A stretch of DNA of 64,000 nucleotides from Methyloversatilis sp. (GCF_030698125.1 NZ_JAUYNV010000025.1:124001-188000), one strand, 5' to 3'; counted from the first letter of the stretch, positions 47,022-57,016 are shown. Made by a program: numbers and translations. Notes: generated from the letters alone by a model not told the origin.

Positions 47022-50006
47022 TCATCCATCGCCGGACGGGGTCGCTCCCATCGCCAGCAGGATGAGTGGTGGCTGCCCGCTTTCGCCGACAACCCGACGG
47101 GCATTGAGCGTGATCCGGCGATGACCTCTTGCAGGGATGTCGATATCGATCGCCAGGTCCTTCATCATGTGGTCGCGCAGCAGCAGGTTTTCAAGCAATT
47201 CGCGCAGCGCGGGCACGTTCCATCGACCTTGGCCCAGTTCGTAGAGCGAACGCCCCAGGGTATCGTCCGCATCGGTACCGAAGCGTTGGTAGAAGGAGCG
47301 GCTGGCCGACACCACCCGCATATCCGCGTCGAGCACGACCAGCGGTTCGGGTACGGTATCGACGATGCTCTCGGCCAGCTGACGGGCCTTGTGTTCGGCA
47401 GCTTCCGCCTCGATGCGCTTGCTGATGTCGTTGAAGGTCAGCACCACGCCCTCGATCACATTGTCCAGCGTGCGGTAGGGCTGGATCCGGGCAAGATAGA
47501 TGGCACCCGCACCGGTGCGCACTTCGCGCTCGAACGGCACCAGCGTGTCGAGCACCGTCTGCACAGCGACGTCGAGTTCTTCCGTCAGATCTGATTTGAT
47601 GTCCGTCAGCGGTCGCCCGACATCGGTCGCGACCAGCCGGTAGATATGTACCGCCTCGCGGGTATAGCGGCGAATCGCGAGCTGCTGGTCGAGAAAGACG
47701 GTGCCGACATTGATGTTGTCGAGCAGATTTTTCATGTCGTCCTGCATGCTTGCGAGCTGTTCGATCTTGGCCTGAAGTTCGGTATTGACCGAAATCAGCT
47801 CCTCGTTGACCGACTGCAGTTCTTCCTTCGACGTTTCGAGTTCTTCGTTGGTGGACTGCAGTTCCTCGTTGGTGGACTGCAGTTCTTCGTTTGCGGATTT
47901 CAGTTCCGCGTTCGACGCCTGCTTCTCCTCGATGGTCGCCTGCAGGTTGTCCCGCGTGTAGGCGAGGTCGCGCTCCAGTTCTCCGATGCGCTGCAGTTCC
48001 GGAGATCCTTCGACGCGCAGCTTGCGCCGGCCCTTCGGCAATGCCGGCTCGACGAATTCCTCGAAGCTGATGAGCAGCAGCGCCTGGCCGCTTTCCGGAC
48101 CCGCCAGCGGGCGCACGCTGAGTTTCGCCTTCTGCGCGTCGCTGCCGTCCGTGCCGATGGAGACCTCCCGGCCCAGCGTTGCCTGACCCTGCGCCACGCC
48201 AGCCTGCAGCGCGTTGCGCAGTTCGATCTGCAGTCCTTCGCGTGCCATGTCGACCACGTTCAGCGAGGCCTGTCCCGGCGCCGGCCTCAAATACCGACCG
48301 GTTTCACCATGCACGAAAAGGATGTCGCCCTTCGGGTCGGTCAACACCGACGCTGGCGCATACGCCTGCAGCAGCGCGCGTCGCGTGAAATCCGAGAAAT
48401 TTGCCGACTTGACCGCCACTTTTGTCGTTTCTCCGATATCCCTGCTGCCGGTCGCCACGGTCGATGCCGGGTGACCGTTCAGCATGAGCCGCGTCGGCAG
48501 TACCGAATGGACTGCCCGATAGAATTTCCACTTGCGGTTGATGGCCGAAAAAAGCTCCGGGTGTTTACCGGTGCTTTCCGCTGGCGACAGGAACAGGACG
48601 CCGCCCGGCTTGAGCGCGTAATGAAAGGAGCCGATCAGCCGATTCTGCAGTTCCGGCTCGAGATAGATCATCAGATTGCGGCAACTGAGCATGTCGAGCC
48701 GGGTGAACGGAGGATCCTTGATCGCGTTCTGCGAAGCGAACACGATCATTTCACGAACTTCCTGTTTGACCCGGTAACCGCCGTCCTCCTTGCCGAAGAA
48801 GCGGTGCAGCCGTTCAGGCGTGATATCGGCTGCAATGTTCGGCGGATACAGACCGGCGCGAGCGACTGCGATCGCGTCGTCGTCCAGATCCGTGCCATAG
48901 AACTGGACCTTCATCTGCTGCTGCGTGTCGTCCATGAATTCACGCAGCACCATGGCGATGGAATACGCCTCTTCGCCGGTCGAGCAGGCAGCCACCCAGA
49001 TGCGCAACACGTAGTCTTCGGGCTTGCCGGCGAACAGCAGCGGAAAGATGTCCTGCCGGAGAACATCGAAGGCTTCGCGATCACGGAAGAAGCGCGTGAC
49101 GTTGATCAGCAGTTCCTTGAACAACGCCCGCGCCTCTTCGGGGTGTTCCTTCAGGTAACGCGTGTACAGATCGATGCCGGCGAGATCGTGCTGCGCCATG
49201 CGTCGCTCGATGCGGCGGCCTATCGTGCTTTTCTTGTACAGCGAAAAATCGTGGCCGGTGGCGGAGCGAAGCAGGGTCAGCAGGCGATCGATGCCGCCCT
49301 TGTGCAATGGCTCGACGTGACCTGTATTCGTTGGGACTCCGGACCCTTCGAGCCGCTTCGGCAGGTCGGCACACAGCAGCGGGGGCATCTTTTCGACCGG
49401 CAGCACATGCATCGCATAGCCGGACTGAATGGCGCTCAGGGGCATGCCGTCGTATCTGGCATCGGCCGGCTCCTGCACCAGCGTGATGCCGCCCGCTGCG
49501 CGTATGGCGCGCATGCCGAGCGTGCCGTCAGTACCCGTTCCGGAAAGAATGATGCCGACCGCGAGCTCGCCCTGGTCTTCGGCGAGCGAACGGAAAAAGG
49601 CATCGATCGGCATGCGCTGCCCGCGCGGCGCAAGCGGCAGCGTCAGGTACAGGGCGCCTTTCGAGATCGTCATGTCGCGGTTGGGTGGAACGATATAAAG
49701 CGTATCGGGCACGACGATCACGCCATCCTGTGCCTCGACGACTCGCAGGCTCGTGTAGCGCTGAAGAATTTCCGTGAGCATGCTTGCATGGCCGGGATCG
49801 AGATGCGGCACCAGCACGAAGCCCAGGCCGCTGACCGCCGGCACGTTGCGAAAAAAGGTTTCGTAGGCGTCGAGCCCGCCGGCCGAGCCGCCGAGTGCAA
49901 CGATGGCGAGTGGCGACGCTGCCACGATGGCGGTCGGTCGATCAGGCGCCGATGCGGTCTCGCGCGAACGACGCTGCGCCGCGCTGCTGCCCTGCTTGTC
50001 GTTCAT
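47022..50006 (-). CDS. CheB-CheR-PAS fusion sensor protein
   Basis: 994 residues. CheB methylesterase domain (about 32-215) with catalytic GGSAGG (S41), PHLDPGH (H68) and SGTGTDGTLGMRAI. CheR methyltransferase domain (about 235-500) with TRFFRDREAFDVL, AACSTGEEAYSIAM, QFYGTDLDDDAI and SCRNLMIYL. Then a coiled coil (about 660-740) built of repeats such as NEELQSTNEELQSTNEEL, and one or two PAS domains (about 745-985). No receiver domain. Such fusions are known in bacteria with elaborate chemosensory systems, often followed by a histidine kinase, which is absent here. A chemoreceptor and a c-di-GMP enzyme flank it. Confidence 0.93.
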   Translation of the reverse strand: MNDKQGSSAAQRRSRETASAPDRPTAIVAASPLAIVALGGSAGGLDAYETFFRNVPAVSGLGFVLVPHLDPGHASMLTEILQRYTSLRVVEAQDGVIVVPDTLYIVPPNRDMTISKGALYLTLPLAPRGQRMPIDAFFRSLAEDQGELAVGIILSGTGTDGTLGMRAIRAAGGITLVQEPADARYDGMPLSAIQSGYAMHVLPVEKMPPLLCADLPKRLEGSGVPTNTGHVEPLHKGGIDRLLTLLRSATGHDFSLYKKSTIGRRIERRMAQHDLAGIDLYTRYLKEHPEEARALFKELLINVTRFFRDREAFDVLRQDIFPLLFAGKPEDYVLRIWVAACSTGEEAYSIAMVLREFMDDTQQQMKVQFYGTDLDDDAIAVARAGLYPPNIAADITPERLHRFFGKEDGGYRVKQEVREMIVFASQNAIKDPPFTRLDMLSCRNLMIYLEPELQNRLIGSFHYALKPGGVLFLSPAESTGKHPELFSAINRKWKFYRAVHSVLPTRLMLNGHPASTVATGSRDIGETTKVAVKSANFSDFTRRALLQAYAPASVLTDPKGDILFVHGETGRYLRPAPGQASLNVVDMAREGLQIELRNALQAGVAQGQATLGREVSIGTDGSDAQKAKLSVRPLAGPESGQALLLISFEEFVEPALPKGRRKLRVEGSPELQRIGELERDLAYTRDNLQATIEEKQASNAELKSANEELQSTNEELQSTNEELETSKEELQSVNEELISVNTELQAKIEQLASMQDDMKNLLDNINVGTVFLDQQLAIRRYTREAVHIYRLVATDVGRPLTDIKSDLTEELDVAVQTVLDTLVPFEREVRTGAGAIYLARIQPYRTLDNVIEGVVLTFNDISKRIEAEAAEHKARQLAESIVDTVPEPLVVLDADMRVVSASRSFYQRFGTDADDTLGRSLYELGQGRWNVPALRELLENLLLRDHMMKDLAIDIDIPARGHRRITLNARRVVGESGQPPLILLAMGATPSGDG

Positions 50007-50176
50007 TGTTGTCCCGTCACCGCGTTGCAGCGCCTCTGCACGCTGTCAGGGAGGGTAATGTAGCTGCGCCGGGACCGTTTTGTTCGCCTCTCGTCGGTCA
50101 GGAGTCCGATCGGCTTCAGCCGTCGTTGCCGACGTCGCGTTGCAACCGGCGCCAGCGGGTGGTTGCCTGTCCGGGC

Positions 50177-51340
50177 TCAGACGCGGAACACTTGCACCGC
50201 CTCCTGCAGGTTCTGCGCGGAACTGGCCAGTTCGGTGCCCTGACGGGCGGTTTCTTCGGCCACATTCGCGTTCTGTTCGGACAGCGAAAACAGCAATTCG
50301 GTATTGCGCACGATTTCACCGACTGACGCGTTCTGTGCACCGAGGCTGCTGCTGATGGTCGCCGACTTGCCGGACAGTGCCTGCAGTCGCTGCAGGATGC
50401 CGTCGAACTCGCTCACCGCGGCGGCGGTGTTCTGCGTCGCCACCGTCACTTCGTCATTCGAGCCGCGCACCAGGGTGATCGTCTCTTCCGCATCGTCGCG
50501 GATGCGCACCACCAGTTCGCTGATGTCGTTCGACGAGGCCTGACTGCGCTGCGCCAGCTTGCGGACTTCGTCGGCCACCACCGCAAAGCCGCGTCCCTGT
50601 TCGCCGGCGCGTGCCGCTTCGATGGCCGCATTGAGCGCCAGCAGATTGGTCTGGTCCGACAGTTCCTTGATCAGTTCGTTGATACGGTTGATGGCGCGTG
50701 AGTCATCCACCAGCCGTTCGATCACGGTGAGCGAATCGGCCATCTTGCCGGATGCCGCATGCACGCTGTCCAGCGCGCCTTCAAGTGTCCGCTTGCCCGA
50801 CTGCGATGCCGCACCCGCCGCCTGCGACAGGGCGCTGGCTTCGTGTGCCAGCGACTCCACATCCTGGATCTTGCCGCTCATCTGTGCGATTGCACTGCCC
50901 ACCGCGCGGATCGAATCGAGCTGACGCGTGACCGTTACGCGTGCATCGCCCGACGCATGCGACAGTTCCACCGCCGATCCGGTAAGCGTGGTCGACAGCG
51001 CCTGCAGCCGTTCGACCAGCTGCTTGACCGCCTTGCGCGCCGCATTGTATTCGTAGCCCAGCCAGGCAAAATCGTCCTTGCCGTCGAGATTGATCCGGTG
51101 GTCGAGCCGCCCCTCGGCCAGCGCATGCAGGCCGCCGACGATGATTTCCGCCCGCGCGCCGTAGAAGCGGCCCATGAAGTGGCCGGTCAGCGCGCCGCCC
51201 GTCAGCAACAGCAATGACACGCCGATCTGCACCGGCCAGTTGCCACCACCCGAAACCATGTTGAAGGCTGCGCAGCAGATCAGCGCCGACGACGCGCCGA
51301 ACAACGTGAATGCCTTTTTCACGCTCAAATTCTTAAGCAT
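50177..51340 (-). CDS. Methyl-accepting chemotaxis protein
   Basis: 387 residues from [14 protein letters not shown], with AGGGGAAAGAC before the ATG. Two close membrane helices (about 11-30 and 36-58) with almost no periplasmic loop, then a HAMP-like stretch (about 60-110) and the signalling domain whose hairpin tip holds [19 protein letters not shown] and [16 protein letters not shown]. Without a periplasmic domain it should sense membrane or internal signals. It is upstream of the CheB-CheR fusion on the same strand, 170 bases apart; a functional link is likely but not shown. Confidence 0.94.
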   Translation of the reverse strand: MLKNLSVKKAFTLFGASSALICCAAFNMVSGGGNWPVQIGVSLLLLTGGALTGHFMGRFYGARAEIIVGGLHALAEGRLDHRINLDGKDDFAWLGYEYNAARKAVKQLVERLQALSTTLTGSAVELSHASGDARVTVTRQLDSIRAVGSAIAQMSGKIQDVESLAHEASALSQAAGAASQSGKRTLEGALDSVHAASGKMADSLTVIERLVDDSRAINRINELIKELSDQTNLLALNAAIEAARAGEQGRGFAVVADEVRKLAQRSQASSNDISELVVRIRDDAEETITLVRGSNDEVTVATQNTAAAVSEFDGILQRLQALSGKSATISSSLGAQNASVGEIVRNTELLFSLSEQNANVAEETARQGTELASSAQNLQEAVQVFRV

Positions 51341-51469
51341 GTCTTTCCCCTGCACGACGACATGGCGAACGACGGCCCGCGCAGCTGTCCCGAACTTCTG
51401 ATTACGGATGATCCGCAGGTCAGCTTGAGGTCAGCCCTGCCAAATGGCCGTGTCAGCGCGGTGCGGACG

Positions 51470-51504
51470 AAAAAAATCCGCGGGCGGACAAGCCGCGCGC
51501 GGAT
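51470..51504 (-). terminator. Rho-independent terminator after the Bax-inhibitor gene
   Basis: On the minus strand ATCCGCGCGCGG pairs with CCGCCCGCGGAT (one mismatch) around CTTGT, followed by a run of seven T. It ends the HPF-like/Bax-inhibitor operon 24 bases past the stop. Confidence 0.85.
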
Positions 51505-51527
51505 AAGGGGAATGTCCGGCTGAAAGA

Positions 51528-52223
51528 CTAGTCGCTGCTGCTCATGAAGCCGAACAGCTGCAGCAGGGATGTGAAGAGGTTGAAGATCGACACGAACAGG
51601 CCGGTTGTGGCCATGACGTAATTCGTCTCGCCGCCGCGCACGATGCGCTGGGTTTCAAAGGCGATCATGCCGGCCATCAGCAGCACCACCGCCGCAGACA
51701 CCGTCAGCGACAGCGCCGGTATCTGGAAGAAGATCGCGCCCAGACCGGCCAGGATCGCCACCACCATGCCGATGAACAGGAAGCCACCCATTCCGCTCAG
51801 ATCGCGCTTGGTGACGCTGGCCCACGTCGACATCGCAAGGAAAACACCGGCCGTGGCGCCGAGCGCCATCGTCACGATCTGGCCGCCGCCCGGCAGCGCG
51901 ATGACCGACGACAACAGCGGGCCGATGGTGTAGCCCATGAAGCCGGTCAGCGCGAACGTGAGCAGCACGCCGACGCCGCTGTCGCGGAAACGGCTGATGG
52001 CGAACAGCAGGCCGAAAAAGCCGGCCAGCGTCAGCAGGATGCCCGGCGCCGGCCACGCCATCGCCGCAGCGGTACCGGCGATCAGCGCGCTGAAGGCCAG
52101 ATTGATGCCGAGCAGCATGTAGGTATTGCGCAACACCTTGCGCGGCGCATCGGCCAGCGTCGAGCCGACCTCTTCATAAGGCAGCGTCGTGATGTCGGCG
52201 CCGCGTTTCGATCGCAGTTCCAT
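51528..52223 (-). CDS. Bax inhibitor-1 / YccA-family membrane protein
   Basis: 231 residues from MELRSKRGADITT, with AGGAGATATCC before the ATG. Seven membrane helices. Family marks: RKVLRNTYMLLGINLAFSAL, FALTGFMGYTIGPLLS, TKRDLSGMGGFLFIGM and a C-terminal ETQRIVRGGETNYVMATTGLFVSIFNLF stretch (split) ending LQLFGFMSSSD. In E. coli YccA is a substrate and modulator of the FtsH protease. Nineteen bases after the HPF-like gene, so co-transcribed. Confidence 0.93.
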   Translation of the reverse strand: MELRSKRGADITTLPYEEVGSTLADAPRKVLRNTYMLLGINLAFSALIAGTAAAMAWPAPGILLTLAGFFGLLFAISRFRDSGVGVLLTFALTGFMGYTIGPLLSSVIALPGGGQIVTMALGATAGVFLAMSTWASVTKRDLSGMGGFLFIGMVVAILAGLGAIFFQIPALSLTVSAAVVLLMAGMIAFETQRIVRGGETNYVMATTGLFVSIFNLFTSLLQLFGFMSSSD

Positions 52224-52242
52224 ATGGATATCTCCTGTAGAT

Positions 52243-52587
52243 TCAGATTGCTTCAAATTCGGGCTGAGGTGCCGCCATCGTGGTCGCCTGACGGGCGCGG
52301 CGCATGGTGCGAACCACGCGCTGGCTCGCCCTGGCGAGCGCGGTATCGATCGCCTTGCGCCAGTTGCGTCCGGTCGCGGACACGACGACGGGACGGGCGC
52401 CGGTCAGCCTCAGTTCGACCTGTACGTGCTTGTCCTCGCCACCTTTCGGCCCATTCAGATCGGACAGGCTGACCCGCGCCTTCGGGATACGCCAGGCAAG
52501 ACGCCGCAGCACCACGCGCAGCCGGTTTTCGGCCACGCTGCGCAGGGCACTTGCTTCGGCACTTCGTGATTCGACGATGACTTGCAT
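52243..52587 (-). CDS. HPF/RaiA-like ribosome-associated protein
   Basis: 114 residues with a perfect AGGAGG ribosome-binding site. Short sigma-54-modulation/HPF-like fold: MQVIVESRSAEASALRSVAE, VVLRRLAWRIPKARVSLSDLNGPKGG (split), DKHVQVELRL, WRKAIDTALARASQRVVRTM. Members bind the decoding region of idle ribosomes. The basic ARARQ-type tail replaces the C-terminal domain of long HPF. Identification is by layout and is less certain than for the core genes. Confidence 0.72.
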   Translation of the reverse strand: MQVIVESRSAEASALRSVAENRLRVVLRRLAWRIPKARVSLSDLNGPKGGEDKHVQVELRLTGARPVVVSATGRNWRKAIDTALARASQRVVRTMRRARQATTMAAPQPEFEAI

Positions 52588-52668
52588 GACAGTCCTCCTG
52601 TGGATGAACGAGTGCTTACCTTACGCGCCGATGGAGTTCCTTTAAACACACCTTTGTAGTACCTTGAC

Positions 52669-52683
52669 TTCGTATTTTTAGAA
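52669..52683. promoter_or_regulatory. Candidate LysR-type operator
   Basis: TTCGTATTTTTAGAA, a T-N11-A type dyad (TTC...GAA) eight bases ahead of the nhaR-like GTG, in the region between it and the divergent HPF-like gene. The usual place for LysR autoregulation; not tested. Confidence 0.35.
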
Positions 52684-52690
52684 CTCAGGT

Positions 52691-53593
52691 GTGCCTGTGC
52701 TCAATTACCGTCACCTGTATTACTTCTGGGTCGCGACGAAGGAAGGCGGCATCGCGCGCGCAGCCGAGCGTCTCGACATGGCGGTGCAGACCGTCAGCAC
52801 GCAGATCCACACGCTGGAAGCGGCGCTCGGCCATGCGCTGTTCAAGCCATCGGGCCGCAGTGTCGAACTGACCGCCGCCGGCGTTGCGGCGCTGCGCTAC
52901 GCAGAGCAGATCTTCCAGCTGGGCGAACAGCTGCCGCTGGCGGTGCGTGAAGCCGCGTCGTCACAGGGCGTGCGTCTGTCGGTCGGCATCTCCGACGGTC
53001 TGCCGAAGCCGGTTGCGCGCCATCTGCTGTTGCCTGCGACCGACACCGAAGGTCTGCATCTGCTGTGCAGCGAGGGGGAATTCGACGACCTGCTGGCCGA
53101 TCTCGCGCTGCACCGGCTGGACGTGGTACTGGCCGACCGCCCGGCGCCGGTCAATCCGAATCTGAAGGTGTACAGCCATGCGCTCGGCGAGGCCGCACTG
53201 ATGTGGTACGCCGCGCCCGCACTGCGCGCCTTGTCCGATGCGGCGTTTCCAGCCTGTCTCGACCAGATGCCGCTGCTGCTGCCGAGCCGCCACGCAGCGG
53301 TGCGTGCCCGCATCGACGACTGGTTCGACCGCAAGAACCTGCGCCCGCGCGTGGCCGGCGAATTCGAGGACAGCGCGTTGCTGGCCACCTTCGGCGAAAG
53401 CGGTCTGGGTGCATTTCCGGCGACCGAGTGGTCGCACGACGAACTCACCACCCAGCGCGGCCTGCAGCTGCTCGGTCGCTGCGACGAAGTGGTCGAGCAC
53501 TTCTATGCCATTTCCGCAGAACGCCGCGTGCAGCATCCGCTGGTGCAGAAGGTGCTCGGCCAGCAAGAATCGGATCGTACCGGTCTGTCGTAG
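52691..53593 (+). CDS. nhaR: NhaR-like LysR-family transcriptional activator
   Basis: 300 residues, GTG start (M-P-V-L-N-Y). The winged helix-turn-helix (about 3-62: NYRHLYYFWVATKEGGIARAAERLDMAVQTVSTQIHTLE, split) matches NhaR, whose opening NYxHLYYFW is distinctive. The effector domain follows (about 90-290), with SVGISDGLPKPVARHLL. In E. coli NhaR activates nhaA in response to sodium and also pgaABCD; neither nhaA nor pga genes are here, so the target is open. Divergent from the HPF-like/Bax-inhibitor operon. Confidence 0.85.
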   Translation: MPVLNYRHLYYFWVATKEGGIARAAERLDMAVQTVSTQIHTLEAALGHALFKPSGRSVELTAAGVAALRYAEQIFQLGEQLPLAVREAASSQGVRLSVGISDGLPKPVARHLLLPATDTEGLHLLCSEGEFDDLLADLALHRLDVVLADRPAPVNPNLKVYSHALGEAALMWYAAPALRALSDAAFPACLDQMPLLLPSRHAAVRARIDDWFDRKNLRPRVAGEFEDSALLATFGESGLGAFPATEWSHDELTTQRGLQLLGRCDEVVEHFYAISAERRVQHPLVQKVLGQQESDRTGLS

Positions 53594-53702
53594 GAGCGGA
53601 CCCTGTCCGCGATGCGAAAGTTGAGCGCGCGCCGTCGCCGATCGGGAAACGGCAGGCCAACTTCAGCTGGACAAACCGCCATCTACGCCAGGACGAAACG
53701 GT

Positions 53703-54551
53703 TCAGTGCTGCCGTCCGTCCGGCACACTGGCCGGCTGCACGCCGACAATCCACCCCTCCACCGGATCGATCTGCAGTGGCAACCCGTAGCCGGCATCGC
53801 GCCGTGTCCAGGCCCAGGCCGCTTCGACCAGGCAGAGCACGCAGTCGAGCAGGTCGCCGGTGCCGTCGGTGGCCATCGCATCGAACAGTGCGACGTCGTC
53901 ACAACGCAAAGCCACACCGAGCGGATGTGCACCGCGCTGCAAGGCTTCGATGATCAGCATGCGGCTGGCCAGGCGGGCGCGGGTCTGCCCGGCGGCCGAT
54001 TCACTCTTGTACGAGGTGGACACGATGCTGCGCGCCAGCCAGCCCGGGTAGGCCTCCAGCGCCACGCGCGAACCGTCTCCGCCATGCATGCCCGGCAGAT
54101 GCACGCCGGCCTCGAGCAGGCGGCGTGCACCTTCATGAAACATCCAGCCGACCGGCGGATTGACGAATTTCATCGGACTGTGCGAACCGGCCGGCCGGTC
54201 CGTCACACGGTGGGTATATTTCTGTCCGACCGGTCGCGGCGCACGCTCGGCATCGGCCAAAGCCTTGAATTCATTACGGGAAAGCTGCGACACGGCACGC
54301 ACCATGCCTGCCCAGTCGGTCGGCCAGCCGTGTTCCAGCACCGATTCGCGCGGCAGACCGAAAGGAAAGTCGAACGCCCCCAGCCACGGGCCGGGCCGCA
54401 TCAGGAAGGCTTCGAAGGCGCTCCACGCGGGGAGTCGCTCGATCGATTCGAGGATCAGGATACCGTCGTCGGCGAGGTGCCCGCGGGCCACGGTGACCGG
54501 TTTTCGCGACGACGGGGAAGAGGTGAAATCGATGCCGTACAGCGTACTCAT
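53703..54551 (-). CDS. DUF429-family predicted RNase H-fold nuclease
   Basis: 282 residues. Opens MSTLYGIDFTSSPSSRKPVTVA, the family's GxDFxSxPxxxKP, followed by AFDFPFGLPRESV, VALEAYPGWLARSI and a late DDVALFDAMATDGTGDLLDCVLC stretch (split). These acidic positions (D9, D61, E164-like, D219) resemble an RNase H-like catalytic set. No member has a well-known function. It lies next to the PEP-CTERM/ligase region on the same strand, which may be chance. Confidence 0.75.
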   Translation of the reverse strand: MSTLYGIDFTSSPSSRKPVTVARGHLADDGILILESIERLPAWSAFEAFLMRPGPWLGAFDFPFGLPRESVLEHGWPTDWAGMVRAVSQLSRNEFKALADAERAPRPVGQKYTHRVTDRPAGSHSPMKFVNPPVGWMFHEGARRLLEAGVHLPGMHGGDGSRVALEAYPGWLARSIVSTSYKSESAAGQTRARLASRMLIIEALQRGAHPLGVALRCDDVALFDAMATDGTGDLLDCVLCLVEAAWAWTRRDAGYGLPLQIDPVEGWIVGVQPASVPDGRQH

Positions 54552-54585
54552 TGGCCAAGGATACGCCGGACAGGCAGATCACTGA

Positions 54586-55290
54586 CTATCGGGAATCCAT
54601 TTTCATCTTTCGCAGCACTGCGACGACGACGAGGCCAGCGGCCAGAAGCGGGGCACCGGCTGGCTCGGGCACGTTGCTGGCGATGAATATCGGAGGCAAG
54701 CCCGCGCCCCCGGCCAAGGCGAGCCCGCCGCCGGCGACGAGGCTGCCACCCTGGACGCTCACGCCACCACTGTTGATCAGGACCACGCGACCGCCGATCC
54801 GGAGTGACGCACCTTCCCGCACGATCAGGTTGGACAGCGTAATCTGGGGCGGGTCAACAAAAGTTGCACCCCCGTCGATCACGGCGCCGATATTGAAAAC
54901 CTTCCAGTCAACCGGATGAGGGGACGGCGCTTGAGGAGCCGGAGGAAGTGACGAATCACCGCCCGGGCCGCTGATGAAGCGGATATCGTCGCCGGACAGC
55001 ACCGACACCCGGTCGACGTCGATAGCGGACGCCGTCAGCTCGATCAGCGGCGCCTGGACCTGCAGACGTCGCATCGTCAGCGTGCCACTGGCCTCGATCA
55101 CCACCTTGAGCGGATCACCGATCACGGCGTCGCTCAGCGACAGATCTCCGCTGCAGCTCAGATGCGTCGAATCTTCCTCGAACACGTTCATGACACCACT
55201 GCAGACAAGGCTGCCCGACACGGACGACAGTGCGGGCAGCGGCATCAGGCCCGCGCCGACAAGACCCACGGCAACGAAGAACGTACGCAT
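54586..55290 (-). CDS. PEP-CTERM exoprotein, no known domain
   Basis: 234 residues from MRTFFVAVGLVG; AAGGAG sits seven bases before the ATG. Signal peptide 1-22 (cut near ALS). Middle part rich in Val, Leu, Gly and Ser with regular strands (LSLSDAVIGDPLKVVIEASGTLTM, split), probably a beta-helix. C-terminal sorting signal: VPEPAGAPLL, a hydrophobic helix and the basic RKMKM tail. PEP-CTERM proteins are cut by exosortase, which is not encoded in this window. One of four PEP-CTERM genes near here. Confidence 0.85.
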   Translation of the reverse strand: MRTFFVAVGLVGAGLMPLPALSSVSGSLVCSGVMNVFEEDSTHLSCSGDLSLSDAVIGDPLKVVIEASGTLTMRRLQVQAPLIELTASAIDVDRVSVLSGDDIRFISGPGGDSSLPPAPQAPSPHPVDWKVFNIGAVIDGGATFVDPPQITLSNLIVREGASLRIGGRVVLINSGGVSVQGGSLVAGGGLALAGGAGLPPIFIASNVPEPAGAPLLAAGLVVVAVLRKMKMDSR

Positions 55291-55384
55291 GGAAATACTC
55301 CTTGGGCAATTTTTCCGCATAGGATAAATGCATCATCGCCCGCGGTCGATACGTCGAAAGTGCTACGCAGCGCGCTTCGTTCCG

Positions 55385-57016
55385 TCATACGCCGATCAGC
55401 GCGCGCAGCGCGTCAATCGTATCCGCCTCCGCCGCAGGCTTGTCCAGCCGCCGCCTGAGCATGCGCGGAAAGCGCACGGCGATGCCGGACTTGTGGCGTG
55501 GCGATGGCTGTATGCCTTCGAAACCCAGTTCGAACACCAGTTCGGGCGTGACCGAGCAGACCGGGCCGAAGCGTTCGATCGTGTGGCTGCGGATGAAGGC
55601 GTCGACCTCTCGCATTTCGGTGTCCGACAGACCGGAATAGGCCTTGGCGAACGGCACCAGGGTGCGCGTTCCATCGGCTGCAACCGACCAGACGGCAAAG
55701 GTGTAGTCGCTGTACAGCCCGGCGCGTCGGCCGTGGCCGCGCTGGGCGTAGATCAGCACGGCGTCGATCGTGTGCGGGTCGATCTTCCATTTCCACCACT
55801 GGCCGCGCGGGTCGAGCTTGGTGCGGCCGATGCCGTACGGCGCGTCGGCTCGCTTGAGCATCAGGCCCTCGACGCCGCGCTCGCGGGCGCGAACCCGCTC
55901 GGCGGCCAGCGCCGGCCAGTCGCCGCGCAGCACAGGCGACAGACGCAGCACCGGCGTTGCCAGCCCGGCCAGAAGAACGTCCAGTCGCGCGCGCCGTGCC
56001 GATTGCGGCTGGGCACGCAGGTCCGCGCCGTCGTGCTCGATCAGGTCGTACGCCATGAACACCGCCGGCACGTCGTCGAGCAGGCGGCGCGTGAGCCGCT
56101 TGCGGGTGATGCGGGTCTGCAGCTGCGCGAACGGCAGCGGTACGTCGCCACGCCAGGCGAGCACTTCGCCGTCGAGCACGCAGCCGTCGGGCAGCGCAGC
56201 CGCCGCTTCCATCAGCTCCGGAAAGCGCTCGCTGATCAGTTCTTCGCCACGCGACCACAGCGCGACCTGGCCATCACGGCGCACGAGCTGGGCGCGGATG
56301 CCGTCCCATTTCCACTCAGCGAGCCAGTCGGCGGCATCCCCGAGCGACTCGGCGGGAGCGGTCTGCAGCGGATGGGCGAGGAAAAAGGGGTAGGGCTGCA
56401 TGCCGGTTTCGTCGTCGCCCGCGGGCGCCACCAGCGCGGCGAAGCGCGCCGCGCCCATGCCGCTGCGCGCCGGGTCGGCCGCCAGATAGCCGATCAGGCG
56501 CTGCGCAACGAGTTCGGCCGGCACCTGCGCGAACGCCGCCAGCGCCCGCGTCACCAGCAGGCGCGACACGCCGACGCGCAGCGCGCCGGTAATGAGCTTG
56601 TTGAACAGGAAGCGCTCGCCGCTGCCCAGCACTTGCCAGGCTTCGATCAGCTGTCCGGGCTTTTCGTCGGGGGATGAGGCGCGCAGCGCGCCCAGCACGC
56701 CGACCCAGTGATGCAGCGGCAGGTCGCTGACGGCTCCCGGAGGGGGCAGGATGAGCGCCAGCGTTTCCGCCAGATCGCCGACCGCCTCGTAGCATTCGTC
56801 GAACAGCCAGTCCGGCATGCCGGCCGCGCGGGCGCCGGTCTCGCGCAGCACGCGCGTGCCCACCGCCTGCCGTGGCTTGCCGCCAGCGAGGAAGTAGACC
56901 GCCCACGCGGCGTCTTTCGCCGGCACCTGCGCAAAGTAGTCCTGCATCGCCTGCACGCGATGGCGGGTCGAAGTATTGCTGTCGAGTGAGAGGTAGAGGG
57001 CGGCGAAACGCTGCAT
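55385..57016 (-). CDS. ATP-dependent DNA ligase
   Basis: 543 residues from MQRFAALYLSLDSN. The codons before it overlap the intergenic repeat and have no family similarity. N-terminal DNA-binding region (1-200), adenylation domain with the nucleotidyl lysine K236 in EWKWDGIRAQLV, GELLAW-like DGEVLAWRGD, AYDLIEHDG, GVEGLMLKRADAPYG and KWKIDPHTIDAVLIYAQ. OB-fold domain ends with ELGFEGIQPSPRHKSGIAVRFPR. This is the bacterial ligase of the cassette that also holds the MBL-fold exonuclease at 63238-64000; elsewhere the two are adjacent. About 6.2 kb separates them here. The associated helicase and PdeM genes are not in the window. Confidence 0.95.
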   Translation of the reverse strand: MQRFAALYLSLDSNTSTRHRVQAMQDYFAQVPAKDAAWAVYFLAGGKPRQAVGTRVLRETGARAAGMPDWLFDECYEAVGDLAETLALILPPPGAVSDLPLHHWVGVLGALRASSPDEKPGQLIEAWQVLGSGERFLFNKLITGALRVGVSRLLVTRALAAFAQVPAELVAQRLIGYLAADPARSGMGAARFAALVAPAGDDETGMQPYPFFLAHPLQTAPAESLGDAADWLAEWKWDGIRAQLVRRDGQVALWSRGEELISERFPELMEAAAALPDGCVLDGEVLAWRGDVPLPFAQLQTRITRKRLTRRLLDDVPAVFMAYDLIEHDGADLRAQPQSARRARLDVLLAGLATPVLRLSPVLRGDWPALAAERVRARERGVEGLMLKRADAPYGIGRTKLDPRGQWWKWKIDPHTIDAVLIYAQRGHGRRAGLYSDYTFAVWSVAADGTRTLVPFAKAYSGLSDTEMREVDAFIRSHTIERFGPVCSVTPELVFELGFEGIQPSPRHKSGIAVRFPRMLRRRLDKPAAEADTIDALRALIGV

